Positions 1 through 8,944 of a DNA stretch of 44,585 bases are shown in pieces. The stretch comes from a virus. The notes under the pieces are model-generated. The model had not been told where the DNA came from and made no database searches. It saw only the letters and a list, made by a program, of their open reading frames with translations. Both the position numbers and the translations under genes were made by a program. The number at the start of each line of letters is the position of its first letter. Positions within the stretch are counted from its first letter, which is position 1. The DNA lies in the IMG/VR virus record IMGVR_UViG_3300038441_001331, positions 1 through 44,585 of that record; one strand, written 5' to 3'.

Positions 1-16
1 AACCAAGGTATTCAAA

Positions 17-418
17 ATGGTTGGCAAAGTTGGCATGAAGGGCGGCGGCGGCGCCCGCCCCAACTCGGGGCCAAAAAAGAAATTCCCCCCTGCGCAAAAA
101 CCTGCGCCCGAAGGCGCGGACTTGCTCGGGGAAGACCCTGCGCCAATCGTCGATCCGGAAACCACAACCATCGGCGCGGTGCAAAAAGATGCGACCCCTT
201 TGGACTTCCTTGAAGCTACCTTCCGGAACCCAACGGCACCCGATGGCATACGGTTGCGCGCCGCGATAGCGGCAGCTCAGTACCGACACACCAAGCGGTC
301 AGATGGTGGTAAAAAAGAAGCCGACAAAGCCGAAGCCGCGAAGGCCAGCAAGGCAGGACTCTACGCAACCGGCGGCGCGCCTAAGCTCGCATCGGCCAAT
401 GGCAAGAAGGTAGCGTGA
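17..418 (+). CDS. Terminase small subunit-like protein
   Basis: A 133-residue basic protein that probably recognises packaging-site DNA and loads the large terminase. The central segment around residues 62-95 (PLDFLEATFRNPTAPDGIRL followed by RAAIAAAQYRHTK) matches the pattern of small terminase proteins in HK97-type phages. The N-terminus is rich in Gly, Pro and Lys, and the C-terminus is a Lys/Ala tail, both probably disordered. The ATG has an AAGG-type ribosome binding site eight bases upstream. It sits one small gene before the large terminase, and an HNH nuclease lies across the window ends, the usual packaging gene order. No classical helix-turn-helix is obvious by eye, so the assignment rests on the central motif and the position. 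Confidence 0.75.
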   Translation: MVGKVGMKGGGGARPNSGPKKKFPPAQKPAPEGADLLGEDPAPIVDPETTTIGAVQKDATPLDFLEATFRNPTAPDGIRLRAAIAAAQYRHTKRSDGGKKEADKAEAAKASKAGLYATGGAPKLASANGKKVA

Positions 419-657
419 TGACTGGGAAGATAAAGCAATGGGTTTTTGACCGCGCGCCGATTATCTACATCCTGATTTTATTGGTAATCGGCGGTTGCCT
501 TTTGGGGATAGTCGGCGGGACTCTGCGCAACTGCGATTGCAAAAAGCAGTCGGAAAGCGTAACGGATTATTCGCATAATTGCGCACTGAACAAGGGTATC
601 GCGGTGCGGGATCTCGAGGGTAAAATGCGCTGCGTACCTACGTTCTCTGCAAAATGA
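418..657 (+). CDS. Small single-pass membrane protein
   Basis: A 79-residue protein with one strong hydrophobic segment near residues 14-35, followed by a short Cys-rich stretch (NCDCKK) and two further Cys residues, so the C-terminal part could form disulfides outside the membrane. The ATG overlaps the TGA of the small terminase gene (TGATG), and its own stop overlaps the start of the large terminase, so the three genes are translationally coupled. A GTG three bases earlier is an alternative start. The function is unknown. A membrane protein wedged between terminase genes is not part of the standard packaging set. Confidence 0.7.
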   Translation: MTGKIKQWVFDRAPIIYILILLVIGGCLLGIVGGTLRNCDCKKQSESVTDYSHNCALNKGIAVRDLEGKMRCVPTFSAK

Positions 658-2360
658 ACCCCTACCCAGAGTGGGACACCAGCTGCGACGATTGGGAAGA
701 GCGCATCGTCAAGCGCCAATCGCTGATCACCTTCCCTCCCCTCTTCCCCGACGAAGCCGAACGGGCTTTGGAGATATTCAAGTCCCTCCGGGTAGTTGAC
801 CTGCCAGGCAAACCAACCTTCGGTGAGTGCTCCGACCAATGGGTGTTTGACTTCGTATCGGCTATCTTCGGGGCCTATGATCGCCCCACAGGCAAGCAAC
901 TCATCCGCGAATTCTTTTTGCTGATCAGCAAGAAAAATACCAAGTCTACCCTCGCCGCCGGTGTGATGCTGACCGCGTTGATTCTCAACTGGCGCGAAGA
1001 GGAAGAACTCCTCATTCTAGCGCCGACAGTCGAGGTAGCGCTCAACTCTTACAAGCCCGCTGCTGCGATGGTGCGCGCGGATCCCGAACTCTCCAAGATA
1101 CTGCACATCCAGGACCACATCCGGACAATCACCCATCGCGAGCTGCGCGCCTCCTTGAAGGTCGTGGCGGCAGACTCGGACACCGTGTCAGGCAAAAAAG
1201 CCGGCCGTATCTTTGTCGATGAGCTTTGGGTGTTCGGCAAACGTGCAAATGCAGATGCGATGCTTCTCGAAGCCACCGGCGGCCAGGTGTCGCGTGAAGA
1301 GGGGTTTGTTATTTTCGCCTCCACCCAAAGCGACGAACCACCCGCCGGCGTGTTTCTTGAAAAGCTGAAATATTACCGTGACGTGCGCGACGGAATAATC
1401 ATTGACAAGAAGTCATTGGGCATCCTCTTTGAGTACCCAGAGATGATGCTAAAAGAGCAATCTTATCTCAAGCCGGAAAACTTCTATGTGACCAATCCCA
1501 ATCTCGGCCGGTCTGTAAGCCAAGAGTGGCTACAGGATCAACTCGTCAAAGAAGACCGAAAGGATGCCGGGTCTAAAAACAAGTTTCTCGCAAAGCATCT
1601 GAACGTCGAGATCGGCCTGTCCTTGCGCAGCGATAGATGGGCGGGCGCGGACTTCTGGGAGAATGCCGGACCTGAGATCAGCAATGTGGACCAGACCATC
1701 AACCTGGAGACGCTGCTCGAGCGCTGCGAGGTCGCCGTGGTGGGCATCGACGGTGGCGGCCTAGACGATCTCTTGGGGTTGACCATCCTCGGCCGGGAGA
1801 AGGAGACCCGCAAGTGGCTGGAGTGGTCGCATGCCTGGGCGCATGAGATTGTGCTCAAGCGACGTAAGGACATCTCGCCGCGCTTGCTCGACTTCCAAAA
1901 GGATGGAGACTTGACGGTAGTGAAGACCCCCGGGCAGGACGTGACCGAGCTGGCGGACTTTATTTGCAAGGTGAAGGACGCAGGGCTCTTACCAGAAAAA
2001 AATTCAATAGGTGTTGATTCCGCCGGGATTAATGATATAGTTGACGAACTTACGGCACCAGGCCGCGACTTTACGCTCGACCAAATCGTGGCGATCTCGC
2101 AGGGCTGGAGGCTAAATGGCGCGATCAAAACAACCGAGCGCAAGCTGGCAGGCAATGAGCTGATACACGGTGGACAACGTTTGATGAACTGGTGTGTAGG
2201 CAATGCGCGCACTGTTGCGCAAGGCAATGCAATATCGATCACGAAGGCGGTATCGGGCAGCGCGAAGATTGACCCGCTTATGAGTTTGTACAACGCAGTA
2301 AGCCTTATGGCTCTCAATCCTGAGCCTATGAAACGCAAGTATCAAATGTTCTTTGCCTAG
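654..2360 (+). CDS. terL: Terminase large subunit
   Basis: This 568-residue protein is the ATP-driven DNA packaging motor and end-cutting nuclease. The N-terminal ATPase half has a Walker A-type loop near residues 92-99 (SKKNTKST), a Walker B strand ending in DE near 185-190 (RIFVDE), and a coupling-type motif FASTQSDE near 221-228. The C-terminal RNase H-like nuclease half has acidic positions in VVGIDGGG (Asp about 366) and GVDSAG (Asp about 454). Length and order fit the Terminase_1 family of HK97-like phages. The start overlaps the preceding gene by four bases. The prohead protease follows directly, with the portal displaced downstream. Confidence 0.95.
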   Translation: MNPYPEWDTSCDDWEERIVKRQSLITFPPLFPDEAERALEIFKSLRVVDLPGKPTFGECSDQWVFDFVSAIFGAYDRPTGKQLIREFFLLISKKNTKSTLAAGVMLTALILNWREEEELLILAPTVEVALNSYKPAAAMVRADPELSKILHIQDHIRTITHRELRASLKVVAADSDTVSGKKAGRIFVDELWVFGKRANADAMLLEATGGQVSREEGFVIFASTQSDEPPAGVFLEKLKYYRDVRDGIIIDKKSLGILFEYPEMMLKEQSYLKPENFYVTNPNLGRSVSQEWLQDQLVKEDRKDAGSKNKFLAKHLNVEIGLSLRSDRWAGADFWENAGPEISNVDQTINLETLLERCEVAVVGIDGGGLDDLLGLTILGREKETRKWLEWSHAWAHEIVLKRRKDISPRLLDFQKDGDLTVVKTPGQDVTELADFICKVKDAGLLPEKNSIGVDSAGINDIVDELTAPGRDFTLDQIVAISQGWRLNGAIKTTERKLAGNELIHGGQRLMNWCVGNARTVAQGNAISITKAVSGSAKIDPLMSLYNAVSLMALNPEPMKRKYQMFFA

Positions 2361-2367
2361 GAAAAAT

Positions 2368-2961
2368 ATGGACCGCGCATACACCGTACTGCACGTTAAG
2401 AGTTTCGATGAAGACAAGCGAATCATCCGCGGCGTGGCCACCACGCCCGAAGCGGATCGTGTAGGTGACATCGTCGTCCCTGAAGGTGTCCAGTTCAAAA
2501 ATCCTATGCCCCTTTTGTGGCAGCACAAATCGGACAAGCCAGTCGGCACCGTCAACTTCGACAAGCCAACCAAGTCCGGCATCACGTTTGAAGCGACACT
2601 CCCAAACATCGAAGAGCCTGGCGCTCTCAAAGATCGCGTAGACGAAGCCTGGCAGAGCGTCAAAGCTGGCCTCGTTACCGCAGTGTCAATCGGTTTCCGC
2701 GCTTTGGAAAACGAATACGAGATTATGAAAAATGGCGGTATCAAGTTCCTCAAGACGGAAGTTATGGAGTTGAGCTTGGTCACCATCCCGGCCAACGCCG
2801 GTGCGGTGATCACCGCCATCAAAAGTATCGATGTGCAGCATCTCCCGACCGCGACAGGTCACAAGGGCGGTTCTGTGCGTTTGAAGTCTCCCGGCGCTAC
2901 GGGGCAAAAACACACCATTGCCGGCCATGCTGGCGCCGTGAAACTTATCAAAAGGAAATAA
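2368..2961 (+). CDS. HK97-type prohead protease
   Basis: A 197-residue serine protease of the HK97 prohead protease family (peptidase U35), which cleaves the N-terminal part of the capsid protein during head maturation. Visible family marks are LLWQH with the likely catalytic His at about 53, AVSIGF with the likely catalytic Ser at about 107, and ELSLVTIPANAGA with a conserved Glu at about 134. I chose the ATG at 2368 because a TAGGA ribosome binding site lies just upstream and the large terminase stop precedes it; an in-frame ATG at 2353 would overlap terL by eight bases. The capsid gene starts two bases after this stop. Confidence 0.93.
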   Translation: MDRAYTVLHVKSFDEDKRIIRGVATTPEADRVGDIVVPEGVQFKNPMPLLWQHKSDKPVGTVNFDKPTKSGITFEATLPNIEEPGALKDRVDEAWQSVKAGLVTAVSIGFRALENEYEIMKNGGIKFLKTEVMELSLVTIPANAGAVITAIKSIDVQHLPTATGHKGGSVRLKSPGATGQKHTIAGHAGAVKLIKRK

Positions 2962-2963
2962 TC

Positions 2964-4532
2964 ATGAAACAAACACTCTACAAAAACCGATTCACTATAG
3001 GGGTATGCGTTGCGCTGGCCGTAATGTCCGTTTTGGCCTTCGCAGGTCACCCGATCACCTCTTATGTCTCGCCTGAAATTCTGGGCTCGCTGGCTGGTAT
3101 CGCGATGCTGGGTCAAACCAAAACGATTGGCGAACAAATCGCCGACCTGGTGCAAACCCGCGAAGCCAAATCGGTTCAGATGAGCGCGGTAATGCAAAAA
3201 TCGATTGACGAAGGCCGGTCGGCAGATGCTGCAGAAGGCGAAGAGTTTGATACCCTTGACGCAGAAGTTAAAGCGCTCGACGCGGATATCGTTCGGCTGA
3301 AGAAACTGGAAGACATCCAAAAATCGAAAGCGACTGTTGTTGACGGCTCCTCGTCCGCTGCCGCAACGCAATCGCGCGCTGGCGTACAGGTGAAGAACAC
3401 CCAGAAGCTCGAACCGGGCATCGCGTTCGCCCGTTATGCAATGTGCAAAATGGCTTCGCAAATGAACCCAGGCATCGCACTGGACATGGCTAAACGCCAC
3501 TACCCAGAAAATGAAGGCATCGTTAAGGCGCTGGAATTCGAAGCCCGCGGCGACAAGTTCGCCAACATCATGAAGGCTACGGTAGAAGCCGGTACCACCC
3601 TGGACGCAACCTGGGCGGCACCACTGGTCGATTACCAAAACTTCACAGGCGATTTCGTTGAATTCCTGCGCCCACAAACCATTATCGGCCAGTTCGGCAC
3701 CGGCAATATCCCCTCGTTGAACCGCATCCCGTTCAACGTGCGTATCGCCGGCCAGACAACTGGCGGTAACGGTTACTGGGTAGGTGAAGGCGCACCGAAG
3801 CCACTGACTCAGTTCGACTTCACAGCAACCGAACTACGTTGGGCTAAAGTCGCATCGATCGCCGTTTTAACGAACGAACTGATCCGCTTCTCCAGCCCTT
3901 CGGCTGAACGTCTGGTCCGTGATGGCTTGGCCGCTGCGATCATCGAACGTATCGACCTGGACTTCGTGAACCCAGCAAAAACAGCTGTTGCTAACGTGTC
4001 GCCAGCATCAATTACCAACGGGGCAACAGCGATTGCATCTTCTGGTTCGACCGCTGACGATATCCGCGCCGATGTCCAAGCATTGTGGGCGCCATTCATC
4101 GCCGCACGCAATCCACCGCGTACGGCTGTGTACATCATGGACTCTACAACCGCTCTTGCGCTGTCGATGATGCAAAACCCACTCGGTCAATCCGAGTTCC
4201 CAGGACTGACCATGAATGGCGGCGTGTTCCTGGGCGTACCGGTTGTTGTGTCGGATTACCTGCCGAGCGACACCTCGGGCGGCATGATCGTGCTGGTCAA
4301 TGCTCGCGATATCTGGCTGGCCGATGATGGTCAAGTTACCATTGACGCAAGCCGCGAAGCATCGCTGCAAATGTTGGATAACCCAACCAACAACAGCGCA
4401 AGCGGTACCGCTACCTCGCTGGTGTCAATGTTCCAGACCAATAGCACAGCCTTCTTGGCAGAGCGCTATATCAACTGGGCACGTCGCCGCTCTTCGGGCG
4501 TGGCGTATCTCACCGGTGTCAACTACGGTTAA
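2964..4532 (+). CDS. Major capsid protein, HK97 fold
   Basis: A 522-residue capsid subunit of the phage_capsid (HK97 gp5) family. Residues about 52-125 form a charged coiled-coil-like scaffolding (delta) domain, normally removed by the protease, and the shell domain occupies about 155-522, with the typical GTTLDATWAAP entry and FLAERYINWARRR near the end. Unusually, the first 50 residues are hydrophobic, with a signal- or anchor-like stretch (VCVALAVMSVLAFAG) before the scaffolding helix. A good terminator follows, consistent with high expression as the last gene of a head transcript. The capsid assignment is secure; the role of the hydrophobic leader is unknown. Confidence 0.95.
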   Translation: MKQTLYKNRFTIGVCVALAVMSVLAFAGHPITSYVSPEILGSLAGIAMLGQTKTIGEQIADLVQTREAKSVQMSAVMQKSIDEGRSADAAEGEEFDTLDAEVKALDADIVRLKKLEDIQKSKATVVDGSSSAAATQSRAGVQVKNTQKLEPGIAFARYAMCKMASQMNPGIALDMAKRHYPENEGIVKALEFEARGDKFANIMKATVEAGTTLDATWAAPLVDYQNFTGDFVEFLRPQTIIGQFGTGNIPSLNRIPFNVRIAGQTTGGNGYWVGEGAPKPLTQFDFTATELRWAKVASIAVLTNELIRFSSPSAERLVRDGLAAAIIERIDLDFVNPAKTAVANVSPASITNGATAIASSGSTADDIRADVQALWAPFIAARNPPRTAVYIMDSTTALALSMMQNPLGQSEFPGLTMNGGVFLGVPVVVSDYLPSDTSGGMIVLVNARDIWLADDGQVTIDASREASLQMLDNPTNNSASGTATSLVSMFQTNSTAFLAERYINWARRRSSGVAYLTGVNYG

Positions 4533-4547
4533 TCAGTAACCTGGTGC

Positions 4548-4573
4548 ATAAGCCCTCTTCGGAGGGCTTATTT
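4548..4573 (+). terminator. Rho-independent-type terminator after the capsid gene
   Basis: A perfect 10-bp stem (ATAAGCCCTC paired with GAGGGCTTAT) closed by a UUCG tetraloop, followed by a short T run. It lies 15 bases after the capsid stop codon and before the next small gene, so it probably caps or attenuates the head transcript. Confidence 0.85.
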
Positions 4574-4594
4574 GCAAGGATCTGAAAGCATAAA

Positions 4595-4717
4595 ATGCAG
4601 AACTTCATAAGCAACATCAAAAAACTTTGCTGGATTAACGGCACTTGCGACGAGCCGCCAAGCGGTCAGACGTGGGATGCGGGCCAGCCTTGGGACAATA
4701 ACACTTTCTGGAGCTAG
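4595..4717 (+). CDS. Small Trp-rich phage protein
   Basis: A 40-residue ORF that starts 20 bases after the terminator and ends four bases before the next ATG, with AAGGA and GAAAG purine stretches upstream. The C-terminal half carries a repeated Trp-Asp pattern (TWDAGQPWDNNTFWS) often seen in tiny proteins near phage tail or fibre genes. Two Cys residues lie in the first half. It is too short for a firm family call. The spacing and biased composition suggest that it is real. Confidence 0.55.
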   Translation: MQNFISNIKKLCWINGTCDEPPSGQTWDAGQPWDNNTFWS

Positions 4718-4720
4718 ACC

Positions 4721-4969
4721 ATGGCCGTACCTACAGATGAGCAAATAGACGCGGCAGTCCCCGTAGAGGGCACGCCTAACCGCGGGTTGACAAATGCTGC
4801 GCTCAAGAACATGGCAGCCGCCCTTCGTACTGCTCCTGCCATAATCACCCCGCCCACTACGCCAACATCACCAGGCACCGCTGGGCAGATAGCTTTTGAT
4901 GCCGAACGCGTGTACTTTTGCGTAGCGACCAATACGTGGCTGTCCGCTGCTTTAAGTGAATGGGCCTGA
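4721..4969 (+). CDS. Hypothetical protein with fibre-type GTAGQIAFDA motif
   Basis: An 82-residue protein. The N-terminal half is predicted helical and the C-terminal half has GTAGQIAFDAERVYFCVATN, followed by a Trp, a pattern widely seen in phage tail fibre and virion-associated proteins, where it forms a small beta unit. It overlaps the next ORF only if that gene uses the upstream ATG at 4960. Its position between capsid and portal genes suggests a minor virion or decoration protein. The function is not established. Confidence 0.6.
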   Translation: MAVPTDEQIDAAVPVEGTPNRGLTNAALKNMAAALRTAPAIITPPTTPTSPGTAGQIAFDAERVYFCVATNTWLSAALSEWA

Positions 4970-4971
4970 GC

Positions 4972-6087
4972 ATGAAAAAGTTTCTAATCGCCCTGTGCCT
5001 TATCCTGCCCACGGTTGCGCAAGCCGCACCTTGCCAGCTGCGCCTAGATCAGCGCAACACCACTGATACCGCGTATGTGATGCGCATCGCCCCACCGGTG
5101 TCGTGCGCGACAGATAGTATTTTGATGCATGACAGCACAACCACGCTGCCTATCTACGCGCAGCTCGGCACCGGATTGGCCTTATCATCCGGAGTGCTGA
5201 ATATTTCGCCACCATGGACTTCGCTCACCGGCGCGCCTAGCACTTTTGCGCCTTCTGCGCATACCCACCCGGCCGCCGATATTAACGACAGCACCGCAAC
5301 AGGGCGAAGCGTTTTAACGGCCTCTGACGCTGCCGCAGCGCGCACAGCTATCGGCGCTGGCACCTCTTCCTTTTCCGGGGTATATGGCGATCTGACCAGC
5401 ATCCCGAGCACGTTCGCGCCGTCTGCTCACACCCACGCTATCGCTGACGTAACCGGCCTGCAGACGGCAATCGACGGTAAGGTACCCACTACCCGTACGG
5501 TCAACGGCTACGCGCTATCGGCGGATGTGACATTGACAAAGGGCGATGTAGGTTTAGGCAACGTGGACAATACGAGCGATGCCAACAAGCCAATATCGAC
5601 AGCCACGCAAACCGCGCTTAATGGTAAGTTCGCAAACCCAACGGGTACCACAGCGCAAGTCGTGCTGGGCAATGGGACTTTAGGCCCCCTGCCGGTCGTA
5701 CCTACCCAGTCGGTAGGAGAGCCGAGTCGCGCTATTGTGACCAGCACATCGGCGACCGGGTACCAGATTTCTGCCACGCGCAACGCGCTTGCGTGTTATG
5801 AGGGGGTAATTACTACCACCTCCAGCATTGGCGGCCCGTCCAGCGGGTCCATATTCCTTGAGACGGCCAACACCAATTCAACCACGCCGGCAGACTGGAC
5901 AACCAAGGCCGAGCAGACTAATTCCCAGACCATCACCCTGGCCATCGTCTTGCAAAGCGTGGATGGCGAGTCATGGGGTTTTTGCCGTATAATCCCAGCA
6001 GGCAAATACGTTCGCTTGCGCAGCGCCGTAACTAGCGGTACAGTGTCATTCAGCATTAACGCCACTCAACAAGAAACGCTTTTCTAG
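4972..6087 (+). CDS. Fibre-like virion protein with signal peptide
   Basis: A 371-residue protein. I prefer the ATG at 4972, which gives a textbook signal peptide: a Lys-Lys start, a hydrophobic core (FLIALCLILP) and a VAQA-type cleavage site before APC; an ATG at 4960 is possible. Residues about 85-215 hold tail-fibre-type repeats: FAPSAHTH appears twice, with intervening DLTSIPSTF and GLQTAIDGK units, then KGDVGLGNVDNTSDANKPIS, all typical of trimeric phage fibres. The C-terminal 150 residues look like a beta-rich domain. It is odd to find a fibre-type protein with an export signal between capsid and portal genes; it could be a head fibre or a decoy shown on the infected cell. Confidence 0.7.
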   Translation: MKKFLIALCLILPTVAQAAPCQLRLDQRNTTDTAYVMRIAPPVSCATDSILMHDSTTTLPIYAQLGTGLALSSGVLNISPPWTSLTGAPSTFAPSAHTHPAADINDSTATGRSVLTASDAAAARTAIGAGTSSFSGVYGDLTSIPSTFAPSAHTHAIADVTGLQTAIDGKVPTTRTVNGYALSADVTLTKGDVGLGNVDNTSDANKPISTATQTALNGKFANPTGTTAQVVLGNGTLGPLPVVPTQSVGEPSRAIVTSTSATGYQISATRNALACYEGVITTTSSIGGPSSGSIFLETANTNSTTPADWTTKAEQTNSQTITLAIVLQSVDGESWGFCRIIPAGKYVRLRSAVTSGTVSFSINATQQETLF

Positions 6088-6095
6088 AGGCCGAT

Positions 6096-6401
6096 ATGAA
6101 AGTCGCAATTCAAGAGACAAAATCCGGTAAGGAAAAGATGGTCGAGCCTCGATTCGCTAAAATCCTTGTTGGTTTGGGGAAGCATACTTACATGACGCGC
6201 GGCATGGCCGCCGCCCCCGCGCAGGTTGTACACACCAAACCCGCCGATGATTTGTTAGGCGAACCCAACGCGGATCTGGACAAAATGGATTTGCCAGCGC
6301 TGCACGCGCTCGCTCTATCCTACGAGTTGAAATTGCACCCACAAACCGGCGAGAAGAAAGTCCGCGCCGCTATCATCGCGCATCGCGCTAAAGCTAAATG
6401 A
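6096..6401 (+). CDS. Hypothetical protein with SAP/HeH-like C-terminal helix pair
   Basis: A 101-residue basic protein that ends in overlap with the portal start (ATGA). The C-terminal segment around residues 65-100 (LDKMDLPALHALALSYELKL, then EKKVRAAIIAHRAK) has the helix-extended loop-helix look of the small SAP or HeH domains often encoded next to phage head genes. The N-terminal part, GKEKMVEPRFAKILVGLGK, resembles short proteins found just upstream of connector genes in related phages. It may bind DNA or act in head assembly; neither is proven. Confidence 0.65.
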   Translation: MKVAIQETKSGKEKMVEPRFAKILVGLGKHTYMTRGMAAAPAQVVHTKPADDLLGEPNADLDKMDLPALHALALSYELKLHPQTGEKKVRAAIIAHRAKAK

Positions 6402-7765
6402 AAATAGCCGATTGGGCAGCCGCAACCGTCCGCAAAGCGGCCGGAGTGCTGCAGGCTGTGGACACCCGATCGAGCGGAGGATGGTGGCCGATTATTCGGG
6501 AGCCATTCACCGGCGCGTGGCAACGCAACATTACGTGGTCCCGCGAAACCGTGCTCGCGCACTTCGCGGTATACGCCTGTATCAACCGCATTGCTAACGA
6601 CATCGGCAATATGCCTTGGCGCATAACCGAAGTTGATGGTAATGGCATATGGCACCCGGTGGATATCTCTTCGAAGTCCCCTGTGTTGCGCCGCCCTAAC
6701 CGGTACCAGAACGATATCCAATTTCGTCAGTGGTGGGCGATGTCGAAACTCACCCACGGCAACACCTATGTGCTGCTCGGGCGCGATAATCGCGGCGAAG
6801 TGGTCAACGAGTATATTCTGGACCCGTGCGGCGCGCAGGTTTTAGTATCCCCCGACGGATCGGTGTTCTATCAATTCCAGACAGACAACCTCACCGGCAT
6901 TACCGAATCGCAGGTAGCCATCCCAGCCAGTGAGATCATCCACGACCGGATGAACTGCCTCTATCATCCGCTGGTAGGTACGTCGCCCCTGTTCGCATGC
7001 GGCGCGAGTGCTGCGCTGGGCTTGAAGATGCAGGAAGACTCGGCTTTGTTCTTTTCCAATGGCGCGAATCCTGGCGGCGTCTTGACCGCACCCGGCGCGA
7101 TCAGCGACGAAACGGCGAAAGAATTGAAAGCAGGTTGGAATGCGAACTACCAAGGTGCCAACGCAGGCAAAATCGCCGTACTCGGCGACGGCTTGAAGTT
7201 CGAAGCCATGCGCATGAACTACCGGGACGCGCAACTCATTGAGCAATTGAAATTTAATGCGGAGATGATTTGCTCCGTTTATGGAGTGCCGCCCTTCAAG
7301 ATCGGCCTGGGCACGATCCCTGCCGGCATGAAGGTGCCGGATATGGAGCTGCTGTACTACAACAACGCCTTGCATACTCCCATCGAAGAGATGGAGCGCT
7401 GTCAGGATGACGCCTTGAAGTTGGACGGCGCGGATCGTCGTACCGAACTAGATACGGATACGTTGCTGCGTATGGACCCGGCTACCTTCGCGGATGTTCA
7501 GATCAAACTCACATCGGGCGCGATCAATACCCCGAACGAGAGCCGTCGTGCACTCAACAAACCGCCTTTGGTTGGTGGCGATACCGTCTACATGCAGCAG
7601 CAAGATTTCCCTCTCGATCAGGTACGCTTGAACAAGATCGAACCTCCTGCGCCAGTGGCCGCGCCGGTAGTCGAGGAAGTACCAAATCGAGAAGACGAAG
7701 CCGCCAAACAAATGCAAGAATTCATGGAAACTTTGACCAAAGGGCTATCCGATGCCAACAGCTAA
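6398..7765 (+). CDS. Portal protein, HK97 family
   Basis: This 455-residue protein forms the dodecameric ring through which DNA enters and leaves the head. Family marks include FAVYACINRIANDIGNMPWR near residues 50-70, LTHGNTYVLLGRDNRG, GTSPLFACGASAALGL, GGVLTAPG, KIAVLGDGLKFEAM, and the conserved ICSVYGVPPFKIG near residue 300. The length is usual for phage_portal (PF04860-type) proteins. It overlaps both neighbours. In most HK97-like genomes the portal precedes the protease and capsid genes; here it follows them, separated by an accessory group. Confidence 0.95.
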   Translation: MKIADWAAATVRKAAGVLQAVDTRSSGGWWPIIREPFTGAWQRNITWSRETVLAHFAVYACINRIANDIGNMPWRITEVDGNGIWHPVDISSKSPVLRRPNRYQNDIQFRQWWAMSKLTHGNTYVLLGRDNRGEVVNEYILDPCGAQVLVSPDGSVFYQFQTDNLTGITESQVAIPASEIIHDRMNCLYHPLVGTSPLFACGASAALGLKMQEDSALFFSNGANPGGVLTAPGAISDETAKELKAGWNANYQGANAGKIAVLGDGLKFEAMRMNYRDAQLIEQLKFNAEMICSVYGVPPFKIGLGTIPAGMKVPDMELLYYNNALHTPIEEMERCQDDALKLDGADRRTELDTDTLLRMDPATFADVQIKLTSGAINTPNESRRALNKPPLVGGDTVYMQQQDFPLDQVRLNKIEPPAPVAAPVVEEVPNREDEAAKQMQEFMETLTKGLSDANS

Positions 7766-8561
7766 AGAGATGGCCGAGCTGGTTATTCAGCAAGTCAAGG
7801 CCTACGTCGCAAAGGCGCTCGAACCTTTCGACCAGCGCTTACTCGATGCGGAGAGCATGATTAAGGCGATCCCCGAACCTATCGCTCCTGACGTAGGGGC
7901 GATTGCAAAAGCAGCCGCCGCACTCATCCCGGTACCGAAGGACGGCGAGCCAGGTAAGGACGCCGAGCCCATCGATCAGGCTGAGGTGATCAAGGAAGTT
8001 CTCGCGCAAATACCTACGCCCGAAAAGGGCAAGGACGCCGAACCGCTCGACCAAGAATCTGTAGTCAAAGAAGTCCTTGCGCAAATTCGGCAACCAGAAG
8101 ATGGCAAGAGCATCACGATAGAAGACATCATCCCTCTGCTGCAAAAGATGCAGGCTGAGTGGGCACTGGACTTCGAGCGCCGCGCGCAAGACCTTTTCCA
8201 AAAAGCGGTTGACAAAATCCCAACCCCTAAAGATGGGGTGGATGGCTTCGGCTTTGACGACATGTCAGTAGATTACGATGGCGAGCGAGGACTCACTATC
8301 AAGTTTAGCCACGGCGATCGGGTAAAAGAATTCCCCTTCACGTTACCCATCGTGATTGACCGTGGCGTTTTTAAAGAGGGTTCCGCCGAGTATGTAAAAG
8401 GTGATGGCGTAACCTGGGCGGGTTCTTTCTTCATTGCGCAGAAGGACAATCCGGAAGGCAAACCGGGCGAATCTGACGCGTGGCGATTGTCTATCAAACG
8501 CGGACGAGATGGCAAGAATTACGAGCCACGCACTCCTAACACCGGCGGGGTGAAGTTGTGA
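7752..8561 (+). CDS. Collagen-like linker protein with a carbohydrate-binding-type module
   Basis: A 269-residue protein. Residues about 55-125 contain repeated acidic units built on (P)KDGEPGKDAEP and EVIKEVLAQIP, which occur twice in near-identical form and give a collagen-like, extended character. The C-terminal domain (GVFKEGSAEYVKGDGVTWAG, then FFIAQ) resembles small chitin/carbohydrate-binding modules of the CBM5/12 type, which often occur in phage virion proteins downstream of portals. It probably decorates the virion or helps adsorption. The start overlaps the portal by 14 bases, and the next gene begins with GTG overlapping its stop. Confidence 0.65.
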   Translation: MPTAKEMAELVIQQVKAYVAKALEPFDQRLLDAESMIKAIPEPIAPDVGAIAKAAAALIPVPKDGEPGKDAEPIDQAEVIKEVLAQIPTPEKGKDAEPLDQESVVKEVLAQIRQPEDGKSITIEDIIPLLQKMQAEWALDFERRAQDLFQKAVDKIPTPKDGVDGFGFDDMSVDYDGERGLTIKFSHGDRVKEFPFTLPIVIDRGVFKEGSAEYVKGDGVTWAGSFFIAQKDNPEGKPGESDAWRLSIKRGRDGKNYEPRTPNTGGVKL

Positions 8562-8944
8562 AATTAGTCACCCTCGAACAAGCGAGCGACCACCTGCGGC
8601 GCGATACTTCGGACGACAACAATGACCTGTCGCTGAAGATTGAGGCCGCGTCTGGTGCGGTGCTGCGCTACCTGAACGGGGCACCCTACTGGGTACCGCT
8701 GCTTGGCCCTGACGGCACCCCCCTGCTTGATAGCAGCGGAGATCCTATCTACGAACAGGACACCGCCGGAGACCGTATCGTGCTGCCCGAAGTGCAGAAT
8801 GCTACCTTGATGCTGGTCGGGTATTTCTACAAAGAGCGCGACGGCAGCAACGAGCACGCAGTACCCGCCCAATTCGGTTATGGGTATCTGCCGATTGGTG
8901 TTACCGCCTTGCTCTTTCCTCTGCGCAAACTCGCGTCTGCATAA
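8558..8944 (+). CDS. Head-tail connector, HK97 gp6-like
   Basis: A 128-residue mostly helical protein of the gp6-like adaptor family that stacks on the portal and takes part in head completion. The N-terminus, VTLEQASDHLRRDTSDDNND, followed by helices with IEAASGAVLRYLNG, is the usual pattern of this family. The start is GTG overlapping the previous TGA, with GGCGGGG upstream as ribosome binding site. The next gene starts on the last base of its stop codon. The order portal, linker, gp6-like, head closure is standard. Confidence 0.85.
   Translation: MKLVTLEQASDHLRRDTSDDNNDLSLKIEAASGAVLRYLNGAPYWVPLLGPDGTPLLDSSGDPIYEQDTAGDRIVLPEVQNATLMLVGYFYKERDGSNEHAVPAQFGYGYLPIGVTALLFPLRKLASA

Noticed and set aside
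1538-2338. Long ORF on the - strand opposite the large terminase
   Set aside because: It is fully antisense to a well-conserved gene, Ser/Arg-rich without motifs, and has no operon context; a codon-bias shadow.
6842-7375. 177-codon - strand ORF opposite the portal gene
   Set aside because: Antisense shadow of portal codons without start context or motifs.
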